A stretch of DNA of 64,000 nt, taken from NCBI RefSeq assembly GCF_030269685.1, contig NZ_BSTT01000017.1:55103-119102 (forward strand), in the 5' to 3' direction. Below, one piece after another: positions 23,920 to 31,865 of the stretch (positions are counted from its first letter, which is position 1; each line of letters starts with the position of its first letter). The notes under the pieces were generated by a model that saw only the letters and a program-made list of their open reading frames with translations, did no database searches and was not told the origin of the DNA. A program made the position numbers and the translations under genes. Origin of the DNA: Actinomycetospora sp. NBRC 106378. GTDB taxonomy: Bacteria > Actinomycetota > Actinomycetes > Mycobacteriales > Pseudonocardiaceae.

Positions 23920-24263
23920 GGAGTTGCCCCTCTGCGGATGAAGGCACTGCGACCCGCCCTGGGGCTCGAACGGCGTCGACGACCCCCGCCGGATGGACGG
24001 CGGGGACGGTCGGGCAAACGCCCCCTCCCCCGCCGTCGCCCGGGTCGGTGGTCCCCGGCCCACGCCGACCGACCCGCTGCCCACGGGCGGGGGTGCTTGC
24101 CGCAGGATGAGCCCCCACGGTCTACTGACCGCGGCGTGTCAGCGGTGCCCGCTCCAACCCGGGGGTGACGCACCGAGGTGTTCGAGGACCGGTGCCGCTC
24201 CTCTCTCCCGGCTCCGGTTCCCCCGGCGCGCATGCGCCGTGTCAGCGGGAAGTGAGGACGACG
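23920..24263. other. 344-bp divergent intergenic region
   Basis: This lies between the manganese catalase start and the GAF-ANTAR gene. No convincing reading frame is present. It should contain both promoters. On the - strand a GTTTGCCC sequence about 75 bp upstream of the catalase start resembles a sigma-B-type minus-35, but no GGGTA partner is visible at the right spacing. Confidence 0.6.
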
Positions 24264-25250
24264 GTGCCCGAGGAGCCGCAGGCCACGCTCGCCGAGGTGA
24301 TCGACCTGCTCGACCAGGTCGGCGCCCGACTCGGTGCCCTGGGCATCGCCCTTCCCGACGAGGACGACCGGCCGGCGGCCGCAACGGGACCGGCGGCCGC
24401 GGAGACCGGGGCGATGCACCGGGCCCGCGCCTGTCACGCGCAGGAGCGGGCCCAGGAGATGCGGAAGGGCCTCGAGGACGTCCGACGGCGGGCGGTGGCG
24501 GTCGCCGAGCAGATGCGCGCCCGGCGGGCCGAGCGGCACCGCGAGGACGGCGGGGTCCCCGCGTGGTGGGACGGCGTGGCCGCCGCCGCCGACCGTCTGC
24601 TCGACACCCAGCTCGAGGACGAGGTCCACGTCCACACCCGGCTGCTCGACGCCGCGCGCGCCGCGGTCCCGGTCGCGGCGGGCGTCGGGCTGGTGTGGTG
24701 CGACGAGACGGACGTGCTGCGCTCGTTCCACGACGACGACGTACTCGACGATCTCGCCGAGCACGCCCGCCGTGCCCGGTCCGGACCGGGTCCGGCGGCG
24801 CTCGAGGACACGATCGTGCAGGTCCCGGACGTCCGGCTCGACCCCCGCTGGCCCGCTCTCGCCGCGGACGCCGAGGACCTGGGCATCGGCAGCCTCCTGG
24901 CCGTCCGGCTGACCGCCGACGGCCAGGACCGCGGACGGGACCGGGGCCCGCACCTGGCGGCGCTCTTCCACGCCCCGCGACCGCACACCTTCGGGTTGAC
25001 CGCGGTGACGGCCGCACGGCTCTACGCCCGGCAGGCCGCGATCCTCCTGCTCGGCGCACGGAGGGCCACCGGTCTGACGCGGGCGATCGAGGGCCGGGAC
25101 GTCATCGGACAGGCCAAGGGCATCCTCGTGGCGCGGGACGGCATCTCGCCGGAGGCGGCCTTCACGCGGCTGACCGAGGCGTCGCAGTCGACGAACGTGA
25201 AGCTGCGCGACGTCGCGGCCTGGCTCGTCGAGGAGACGCAGCAGGGGTGA
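24264..25250 (+). CDS. GAF and ANTAR domain RNA-binding regulator (328 aa)
   Basis: ANTAR proteins bind paired RNA hairpins and act as antiterminators. An N-terminal helical segment (residues 1-85) precedes a GAF-like sensory domain (WCDETDVLRSFHDDDVLDDL, then PALAADAEDLGIGSLLAVRL). The C-terminal 60 residues are a clear ANTAR domain: IEGRDVIGQAKGILVARDGI, then SPEAAFTRLTEASQSTNVKL and DVAAWLVEETQ. GTG 24264 is chosen; GTG 24252 is also in frame. It faces the GAF-like AraC gene at 25291, which shares its N-terminal organisation, so the two may respond to the same signal. Confidence 0.87.
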   Translation: MPEEPQATLAEVIDLLDQVGARLGALGIALPDEDDRPAAATGPAAAETGAMHRARACHAQERAQEMRKGLEDVRRRAVAVAEQMRARRAERHREDGGVPAWWDGVAAAADRLLDTQLEDEVHVHTRLLDAARAAVPVAAGVGLVWCDETDVLRSFHDDDVLDDLAEHARRARSGPGPAALEDTIVQVPDVRLDPRWPALAADAEDLGIGSLLAVRLTADGQDRGRDRGPHLAALFHAPRPHTFGLTAVTAARLYARQAAILLLGARRATGLTRAIEGRDVIGQAKGILVARDGISPEAAFTRLTEASQSTNVKLRDVAAWLVEETQQG

Positions 25251-25290
25251 GGCCTCCCGGCACCGGGTCCGGACGCGGACCTGGTCCCGG

Positions 25291-26523
25291 TCAGGCCCGC
25301 AGGGTCCGGCTCGGCGAGATGCCGTAGGTCGCGCGGTACATCGTCGCGAAGCGGCCGGGGTTGGCGAAGCCCCACTGGGCCGCGATCGCCGCGACGGTGT
25401 CGCCCCGCGTCGGGTCGGCCGCCTCGAGGGCGCGGTGGGCGCGCAGGAGACGGACCTGGCGCAGGTAGGCCATCGGCGAACCGCCGCGGTGGCGGTTGAA
25501 CGCCAGCTGCAGGGCCCGCGGGCCGACGCGGGCGGCCTGCGCGATCTCGTCGAGGGTCACGTCCTCCCCCGCGTGGGCCTCGATGTACTCGACGGCCCGG
25601 CGGAGCGCAGCGGGTTCGGTGTCCGGGCGCTCGCCGCGGGTCGGCGCCACGAGCGCCCCGACCAGGTGCCGGGCCACGTCACCGACGGGTTCGTCGAGAG
25701 CCGCCGCGGTCTCCAGCAGCACCTCGAACGCCTCCCCGGGATCGAGATCGAGGTGGCGGGCGAGGACCGACGTCGCCCCCGCGAGGTCCGGCGCCCCGCC
25801 GTCCGGGTCACCGACGAGCGCCCGGCCGAGGTGCTCGGCGATCCCCCGCGCCACCGCACGGGCGGCGTCGGTGACGACGGCGGTCTGGCGCCAACCGAGG
25901 ACCAGGGCGCCGTCGCCGTCACCGACCGCGCACAGCAGCAGGGCCTGCACGCCGGCGGCGCGGGCGGCGGAGGCCAGGGCCGGGTGGTCGTCCCCGGGGA
26001 CGCGGATCTCCCGCACGCCGGACGCGATCACGGAGCGGCAGGCGTCGTCGAGCGACCCGGGCGGGTCGGCGGCGACCGCCCCGGCGGTCGGGCCGACCAC
26101 GCCGTCCGCGCGGACGTACCGGCTCCAGTCGGCCCCGGGCACCACCCGGGACGCGAGCTCGACGAGCCGCGCCACCCGGTCCCCGGCCTCCCGCACCCCG
26201 GCGGCGACGCGGGCGGCGGCGAGCTCGGCCACCTCACCCTCGGCGACCGGGAGGGACGGGGCCGTCACCGACGCGGCGACCCGGCGGATCAGCTCGGAGC
26301 GCCGCGCCAGCTCCCGCGCGTGCCGGCGGACCTCCGCCACCTCGTCGCGGACGCGACGCGCCTCGACCCGCGCCAGGTACGCCCGGCCCTGCCGGATCGT
26401 GCGGTTCTCCTGGGCGGACCCGTCCTCCCCCGCCAGGCGGTCCAGCGCCTCGAGACGGTCCGACACCGTCTCCAACAGCTCGGCCAGGCCCGCCAGGCCG
26501 TCGTCGATGCCCTCCCTGCTCAC
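25291..26523 (-). CDS. GAF/ANTAR-like/AraC fusion regulator (410 aa)
   Basis: The N-terminus repeats the organisation of the neighbouring GAF-ANTAR protein (helical segment with RQGRAYLARVEARRVRDEVA, then a GAF-like region to about residue 240). A segment SVLARHLDLDPGEAFEVLLE followed by TAAALDEPVGDVARHLVGAL resembles a diverged ANTAR domain. The C-terminus is an AraC double helix-turn-helix (VTLDEIAQAARVGPRALQLA and TVAAIAAQWGFANPGRFATM) nearly matching the AraC gene at 10024. The protein therefore seems to join an RNA-binding-like and a DNA-binding output behind one sensor. It converges on the GAF-ANTAR gene. Confidence 0.8.
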   Translation of the reverse strand: MSREGIDDGLAGLAELLETVSDRLEALDRLAGEDGSAQENRTIRQGRAYLARVEARRVRDEVAEVRRHARELARRSELIRRVAASVTAPSLPVAEGEVAELAAARVAAGVREAGDRVARLVELASRVVPGADWSRYVRADGVVGPTAGAVAADPPGSLDDACRSVIASGVREIRVPGDDHPALASAARAAGVQALLLCAVGDGDGALVLGWRQTAVVTDAARAVARGIAEHLGRALVGDPDGGAPDLAGATSVLARHLDLDPGEAFEVLLETAAALDEPVGDVARHLVGALVAPTRGERPDTEPAALRRAVEYIEAHAGEDVTLDEIAQAARVGPRALQLAFNRHRGGSPMAYLRQVRLLRAHRALEAADPTRGDTVAAIAAQWGFANPGRFATMYRATYGISPSRTLRA

Positions 26524-26574
26524 GCTGACAGCTTCCTCCTCGGGGGCGTCCTCGTCACGTTTCGTGCCGACTCG

Positions 26575-28497
26575 TCAGGGTATCGCGGTCTCGAGTTGAT
26601 CCATCAGGATGATGGCCCCGTCGGGGTGGCCCTGGCGTCCGACGAGCGGCGACACCCCGATGGCCAGCTGCACGGTGCGTCCACGCCGGTTGATGGCCTC
26701 GACCCGCAGCGGGTCCTGGCGCACCCCCTCCCCGTGCAGGACGTCGCGCACCAGCGGACGGACCCGGTCGGTCGCGAGACCGATGTCGAGGTTGAGCAGG
26801 TGCTGGCCGACCGCCTCGTCGGAGCGCAGGCCCCAGAGGTCGTCGGCCCGCCCGTTCCAGGCCTGCACGATCAGCTCGGTGTCGACCACGACGACGGCGG
26901 TGCGCAGGCTGCCGAGCACCGACTCCAGGAAGTCGTTGGCGCGGTCGAGCTGCGAGGTGCGCTCGCGCATCTCGTCGTTCATCGACTGGAGCTCGTCGTT
27001 GGTGGACTGGAGCTCCTCGTTCGTCGTCTCCAGCTCCTCCACGGTGGACTGCAGCTCCTCGTTCGTCGTCTCCAGCTCCTCCACGGTGGACTGCAGCTCC
27101 TCGTTCGTCGTCTCCAGCTCCTCGACCGTGGACTGCAGCTCCTCGTAGGCGGTCTCCACCTGCCGGTGCGCCGCCTGGAGCTCCCCGGTCATCCGCCGGT
27201 AGCGCGTCACGTCGGTGAAGAAGAGCGCGACCGCGGGACCCTCGTCGGCCGCGCCGGCGAGCGGGACGACCTGGATGTCGAAGTAGAGCGTCTCGGTGGA
27301 CGACCGGGCGAACTCCGCCTCGTGCTGCCAGAGCGAGGTCCGGTTGCGCCGGACGTCCTCGTAGGAGGAGCGCAGCCCGGCGATGCGGTGACAGAGCTCG
27401 AGCTCGGTGAAGCGCCGCCCGATCTCGCGGCTGGTGATGCCGAGCTGGGCCTCCGCCCGGCGGTTGGCGGTCGCGACCACCTCGTCCGGAGTGACGACCA
27501 CCGTCGCGAGCGGGCTGAACAGCAGGGCCTCGTCGTCGAGCTGGACCTCGCCGCGGGACCCCGACGTCGGGAGCCGGTTGATCGCCCCGATCCCGCGGCC
27601 GCTGGGGTCGACCTGGTCCGCCCTGCGGAAGAAGCGGCGCCTGAGGTCGATCGGCAGGAAGAGCCGACCGTGGCTCAGCAGCATCTCGGCCTTGCCGAGG
27701 AAGAGCACCCCCGCGGTGTTGAGGGCGAAGTGGAACCGCCGCAGCACGTGCGACTGGGTCTCCGCGTTGAGGTACATCAGCGTGTTCCGACAGACCAGCA
27801 GGTCCAGCCGACCGATGGGCGCGTCCTGGACGAGGTCGTTCCGACCGAAGATCACGCAGCGGCGCAGGTCGCTGCGGAAGGTCCAGCGGGAGCCGCTCCG
27901 CTCGAAGTAGCGCTCCCGCCAGCCCGCGGGCAGGGACTTCAGTTCCTTCTCCGAGTACGTGGCCTGGCGGGCCGCGGCCAGCGCGTCCTCGTCGACGTCG
28001 GTGGCATACACCTTCACGCGGGCACGGAACTCCTCGACGCCGAGCGCCTCGGCGAACACCATCGCGAGCCCGTAGGCCTCCTCGCCGCTCGCGCACCCGG
28101 CCGACCACACCCGCACCGACTCGCCGCGCGACTTCGGCGCCAGGATCTGCGGGACCACCTGCTCGGCGAGCTCGTCCCACGCCTCGGGGTCGCGCAGGAA
28201 CCCGGTGACGTTGATGAGCACCGTGTTGAACAGCTGCGTGAACTCCTCGGTGTCCACCTGCAGCAGATCCAGGTACTCGGCGAACGTCGACGCGTCCACC
28301 TGCGCCATCCGCCGGGCGACGCGGCGACGGATGCTCGAGCGCTTGTACCCGGTGAAGTCGAAGCCGCGGCTCTCCTTGAGGAAGGTGAGCAGACCCTCGA
28401 ACTCCGCCTCCTCGGCCGGACCGAAGGCGGGCCCGTCGGGCCCGGAGCCGGTCGCGACCGGGTACCCGTCGTCCTCGGCGTCGTCGTCGGTCACCAT
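26575..28497 (-). CDS. cheR: CheR-type methyltransferase fused to PAS domains (640 aa)
   Basis: Residues about 30-90 are the CheR N-terminal helical domain (FDFTGYKRSSIRRRVARRMA). The SAM-binding fold follows with VWSAGCASGEEAYGLAMVF and RNTLMYLNAETQSHVLRRFH. A PAS domain (around 310-430) precedes a coiled coil with three nearly identical 14-residue units (residues 454-495) and further partial units, then a second PAS domain (SLRTAVVVVDTELIVQAWNG). The architecture matches CheB/CheR/PAS signalling proteins in non-chemotaxis pathways, in which methylation of a partner is coupled to PAS sensing. It overlaps the cheB stop by 7 bp. No MCP, CheA or flagellar genes are in the window. Confidence 0.87.
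   Translation of the reverse strand: MVTDDDAEDDGYPVATGSGPDGPAFGPAEEAEFEGLLTFLKESRGFDFTGYKRSSIRRRVARRMAQVDASTFAEYLDLLQVDTEEFTQLFNTVLINVTGFLRDPEAWDELAEQVVPQILAPKSRGESVRVWSAGCASGEEAYGLAMVFAEALGVEEFRARVKVYATDVDEDALAAARQATYSEKELKSLPAGWRERYFERSGSRWTFRSDLRRCVIFGRNDLVQDAPIGRLDLLVCRNTLMYLNAETQSHVLRRFHFALNTAGVLFLGKAEMLLSHGRLFLPIDLRRRFFRRADQVDPSGRGIGAINRLPTSGSRGEVQLDDEALLFSPLATVVVTPDEVVATANRRAEAQLGITSREIGRRFTELELCHRIAGLRSSYEDVRRNRTSLWQHEAEFARSSTETLYFDIQVVPLAGAADEGPAVALFFTDVTRYRRMTGELQAAHRQVETAYEELQSTVEELETTNEELQSTVEELETTNEELQSTVEELETTNEELQSTNDELQSMNDEMRERTSQLDRANDFLESVLGSLRTAVVVVDTELIVQAWNGRADDLWGLRSDEAVGQHLLNLDIGLATDRVRPLVRDVLHGEGVRQDPLRVEAINRRGRTVQLAIGVSPLVGRQGHPDGAIILMDQLETAIP
27013..27138. repeat. 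Three tandem 42-bp units within the cheR-PAS gene
   Basis: Units 27013-27054 and 27055-27096 are identical; 27097-27138 differs slightly. They encode 14-residue coiled-coil repeats EELQSTVEELETTN on the - strand. Because each unit is 42 bp, loss or gain would keep the frame and change coiled-coil length by two turns of about seven residues. Confidence 0.95.
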
Positions 28498-29510
28498 GCC
28501 TCTCCGTCCCGGGGGCTCGACAGCAGGTCACGCACCACGGCCGCGGAGGCGAGCGCGTCGTGTGCAGTCTCGCGTGCCCGGTCGGCCAGGCGCGAGGAGC
28601 CCCGCGCTTCCGCGTTCCGCCCGATCCGGTGGTGGAGCGCGGCCTTCTCCTCGAGCGCCCGCAGTGCGGTCTCCAGCGCCCGCTCCGCCGCTACGGCCTG
28701 GCCGGCCCGCAGGCTCTCCTGCGACCACGCGTGCCCGATCCGGCACCGGTAGCGCAGCAGGAGCGGCTCGTCGGCCTCGTAGAGCGGGCCGCTGCAGTCC
28801 GGGCAGGAGAGCCCCACGGCCTCGCGGAACGGCTCCGACCAGCCCTCGCGGTGGCCGAGGGCGACGCCGACCTCCCCGGCGAGGCGCTCGCTCGTCCGCG
28901 CGACGCCCACGGCAGGGCGTGCCAGCAGCGCGACGAGCGTCTCGGCCAGTCGCGCCGCCGGGGCCACCGCGGCGCCCGGCACCTGGCGCAGCGCGGCCGT
29001 CGGCATGGCGACGAAGGCCGCCTCGTCCGGATCCTGGACCGCGGCCGCGCCGCCGTGCCGGACGATCTCGAGCAGGCCGGCGGCCCCGTCGTCGAGCATG
29101 CCGCTCAGCACCACTCCGAGCGCCGCCGGCCCCACCTCGAGGGCGAGCGACCGGAAGAGCGGGTCCACCGCCGGGCGGTACCCGTTCTCGCGGGGCCCGC
29201 GGGCGACCCGGAGCGTCCGTCTCTCCAGGAGCAGGTGGTGACCGGGCACGGCCACGTGGACGTCGCCCGCGACCACCGGTGCGCCGTCGCAGGCCGCCCG
29301 CACCGGGAGCGGGCTCCGGCGGTCGAGCAGCTCCGCGAGGCGTCCCGGCCCGGCCTCGGACTGGTGGATCACGACGAGGACCGCGGCGGGCAGCGACGCC
29401 GGGAGCCCGGCGAGCAGCGTCCCGACCGCCTCGAGCCCCCCGGCGGACGCGCCGACGCCGATCACCCGGGGCGGGTCGGTCCCGTCGGGGCACGGGACGA
29501 GGGCGGCCAT
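28491..29510 (-). CDS. cheB: CheB-type methylesterase without a receiver domain (339 aa)
   Basis: The catalytic Ser is in GVGASAGGLEAVGTLL (S22), the His in VVIHQSEAGPGRLAELL and the Asp in GMLDDGAAGLLEIV. The N-terminal phospho-receiver of classical CheB is absent. The C-terminal third has a zinc-ribbon-like pair (LSCPDCSGPLY and YRCRIGHAWS) and a helical tail. Such receiver-less CheB proteins occur beside CheR-PAS proteins in sensory modules outside chemotaxis. ATG 29510 follows GGAG. The 7-bp overlap with cheR indicates co-expression. Confidence 0.85.
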   Translation of the reverse strand: MAALVPCPDGTDPPRVIGVGASAGGLEAVGTLLAGLPASLPAAVLVVIHQSEAGPGRLAELLDRRSPLPVRAACDGAPVVAGDVHVAVPGHHLLLERRTLRVARGPRENGYRPAVDPLFRSLALEVGPAALGVVLSGMLDDGAAGLLEIVRHGGAAAVQDPDEAAFVAMPTAALRQVPGAAVAPAARLAETLVALLARPAVGVARTSERLAGEVGVALGHREGWSEPFREAVGLSCPDCSGPLYEADEPLLLRYRCRIGHAWSQESLRAGQAVAAERALETALRALEEKAALHHRIGRNAEARGSSRLADRARETAHDALASAAVVRDLLSSPRDGEAW

Positions 29511-29625
29511 CGGGCTCCTCCGGGCGACAGGGCCTCGGTCCGGGCTGGAGGAGGTCAACCCGTGGGCAGTCCTACCACGGCGCGCACCGCCGTGACGGGT
29601 CGGACCTCGCGGCGTCCGCGCCCGG

Positions 29626-29931
29626 TCAGAGCAGGTCGGTGATCTCCAGGGCCCGCCCCGCGACCCGGCCGGCGCTCACCACGCGCAGGCCGCCACCGGC
29701 CCGACGCGCCCGGTCCCGGGCCGCGGCGAGGACGTCGCGCAGCTCCGGGGTGGACACCGGGCGGTCCAGCTCCACGACGAGCACGGGCGGCGCCCCGTCC
29801 AGCTCGTGGTCGAGCGTCCGCCGCAGGATCGTGGCGTCGGCGTGGCCGGGCACCCCGGACATCCGGACCACCACCCACCCGGCGTCGTCGCGATCGACCT
29901 CGAGCTCGACCGTGGGACTCGCGACCAGCAC
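29626..29931 (-). CDS. STAS-like small protein (101 aa)
   Basis: The core WVVVRMSGVPGHADATILRR, VLVVELDRPVSTPELRDVLA and GGGLRVVSAG follows the strand-helix order of STAS domains, but no conserved phosphorylatable serine motif (DSSG-like) is clear. GTG 29931 is chosen for GAGGAGGGGAC upstream. It lies 115 bp upstream of cheB on the same strand and may act in the same signalling pathway. Family assignment is moderate. Confidence 0.55.
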   Translation of the reverse strand: MLVASPTVELEVDRDDAGWVVVRMSGVPGHADATILRRTLDHELDGAPPVLVVELDRPVSTPELRDVLAAARDRARRAGGGLRVVSAGRVAGRALEITDLL

Positions 29932-30371
29932 GTCCCCTCCTCTGCCGTGAACGGCGGCTGGGGGGTCAACCACGTCCGATGGTGGCACGCCCCCGACCCG
30001 GGCGAGCGCGTGAACCGTTCCAGCGGCTGCGGCGGGCGCGGTCCTGGTCGTGGTGTGCGTTCGGCGGCTCCGGTGTTCGCTCCACACTCTGTTTCACCGG
30101 TGAGGCGGGTGTCGCAGCCGACCCCGGGGGGACGATGCCCCCGCCGCCCGGGCCCTCGGCGTCACCGCGGCCGTCTCGGTCGCGCTCGTGCCGCGGGACC
30201 GTCCGCTCGGCGCGGTGACGCTCTACGGCCTCCGACCGGCCCGGGGCACGCCCCGGGCACGCGTGCGATGCTGCGGGCCTGACCAGGGACGGCGGTGGAG
30301 CCGCACGGCGCCGCCCGCGCCGCACCGACGCGTCTCCCCGCGTCTCCGGGGGCGCGCGAGGGAAGGACCGG
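29932..30371. other. 440-bp intergenic region without a clear gene
   Basis: The region between the STAS-like gene and the + strand hypothetical shows no reading frame with consistent GC-rich third positions. Promoters for both flanking genes must lie here. Frames that are open over the stretch give Arg/Pro/Ser-rich composition typical of non-coding GC-rich DNA. No strong hairpin or operator was found by eye. Confidence 0.5.
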
Positions 30372-30869
30372 ATGGCCGTCGTACGCCTCGTCGCGGTCGC
30401 CCGCCGGACGTTGTTCGACGAGCCCTGCGCGGTGCTCTCCGACGACGGTGAGGTGCCGTCGATGATGACGGTGCCGCTCACCGCCGAGGAGCTGCTCGGG
30501 CTCGTGCGCCTGCTCGACCCCTGGCTGGGGTCCGTCGGGCCCGGCCGCGAGGTGACGATCCGCGTCGTCGCCCGCGGCGCCGCGGTGCACCCGGTCGTGG
30601 AGATCGTCGAGGAGACCGCGGGCCTCGTCCGTCCCCCGACCTCGGGCGCGGCCACGTCGTGGGTCGAGGCGCTCGGCCTCGCGCACCGCTCCCGGGTCCC
30701 GATCCGCATCGACGAGGACCTGCTCTCGGCGTGCCGCGTCGACCCGTCCGCCCTCGACCGGGTCGTCCCCCTGACCGAACGACCCCCGCTCGTGCCCACC
30801 GTGGAGCAGCAGCGCCGGCTCGCGCGGGCGTTCTCGGACATCACGACCCCGCACGACGAGGAGACCTGA
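30372..30869 (+). CDS. Hypothetical protein (165 aa)
   Basis: I do not recognise a family. ATG 30372 follows GGAAGGACCG. The N-terminus (VVRLVAVARRTLFDEPCAVL) and the strand-like PGREVTIRVVARGAAVHPVV suggest a mixed alpha/beta soluble protein, and the C-terminus is helical and acidic (RLARAFSDITTPHDEET). GC-rich third positions support coding. No signal peptide. It converges with the BKACE gene, 17 bp apart. Confidence 0.6.
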   Translation: MAVVRLVAVARRTLFDEPCAVLSDDGEVPSMMTVPLTAEELLGLVRLLDPWLGSVGPGREVTIRVVARGAAVHPVVEIVEETAGLVRPPTSGAATSWVEALGLAHRSRVPIRIDEDLLSACRVDPSALDRVVPLTERPPLVPTVEQQRRLARAFSDITTPHDEET

Positions 30870-30886
30870 GCGCGCGCCCCGCCGGT

Positions 30887-31705
30887 CTAACCCCGGTGCG
30901 CGCCGGACCGCCCGAAGCCGAGGCCGCCGCCGAAGAGGCCGCGACGGGCGCTGCGCCGCGGCCCGAGGCGGGGTCCGACGGGCTGGCCGAGGGCGAAGCG
31001 GATGAGCTCCTCGTTCCCGGTGGCGAGCCAGATCCCGTCGGGGCCGTACAGGGTGTCCTCGAAACCCATGCGGGTGTCGAACCCCTCCCGGCGCGCGTAC
31101 TCCAGCACCGGCCACGCACCGTCCTCCTCGCCGTGCAGCAGCACGGGCACGGGGACCGGCATCGGTTGCAGGGCACGGAGGAGGCGGACGGCCTCGGCGA
31201 CGGCCGTGTCCGGGTCGGTGACGGTCACCTCGACCGCGATCCGCACGGTGTTCACCGGGACGCCGGCGAGGCGCAGCTGCACGGCGTCACCGGTGGTCCA
31301 GACGCCGAGCTCGATCCCGAGCCCGACCGACGCGACCGCCTCGCAGACGGTCTCCCACCCGCGCTCGTGCACGCTGACGGCCAGCACGTCGGGACGTCGG
31401 TGGCTGGGCAGCCGCGCCCACTCCTGGGCGATCTCGGTCCGCCGGAAGGCGTTCGGCTCCACCCAACGCGCGAGCGGGACGCCGACCTCGAGGCTCGGCG
31501 CGGCCTGCCGGATCGCCCCGACGGTCGCGGCGACCACGTCCGGGTCGAGGCTCTCGCGCCCGTGCTCGTCGCGGGGGTGGACGTGGAAGCTGCGCACCCC
31601 GAGCGCGGCCACGGCGGCCGCGTCCCGCGCCAGGTCGTCGGGGGTGGCGGGCAGCGCCGGCGTGTCGCCTCCGGGACGCGCCCCGTTGGGACAGCACTGC
31701 AGCAC
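30887..31705 (-). CDS. BKACE-family beta-keto acid cleavage enzyme (272 aa)
   Basis: The family (PF05853) cleaves beta-keto acids with acetyl-CoA using a zinc-bound TIM barrel. Typical motifs seen are CCPNGARPGGDTPALPATPD, the zinc-ligand region SFHVHPRDEHGRESLDPDVV, and MGFEDTLYGPDGIWLATGNE. The second GTG of a GTG-GTG pair (31705) is chosen because GGAGG then lies five bases away. The C-terminus ends in an Arg/Gly-rich tail (RRSARRGLFGGGLGFGRS) which is unusual. The specific keto acid is unknown. Confidence 0.83.
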   Translation of the reverse strand: MLQCCPNGARPGGDTPALPATPDDLARDAAAVAALGVRSFHVHPRDEHGRESLDPDVVAATVGAIRQAAPSLEVGVPLARWVEPNAFRRTEIAQEWARLPSHRRPDVLAVSVHERGWETVCEAVASVGLGIELGVWTTGDAVQLRLAGVPVNTVRIAVEVTVTDPDTAVAEAVRLLRALQPMPVPVPVLLHGEEDGAWPVLEYARREGFDTRMGFEDTLYGPDGIWLATGNEELIRFALGQPVGPRLGPRRSARRGLFGGGLGFGRSGAHRG

Positions 31706-31865
31706 CACGGCCTCCCCCCGCGAACCGGACTCCGAGGTCCATCGTGACACCGTGCCGACGCCCGGGCGCAGGCACGACGCGAACGGTTCGTCCTGGTCGG
31801 TGACAGGTGCCGACCGGTGCGCGACCCCCTGTCCCTCCACGAGGCGCAGGTGGCGGGCGCCGCCC

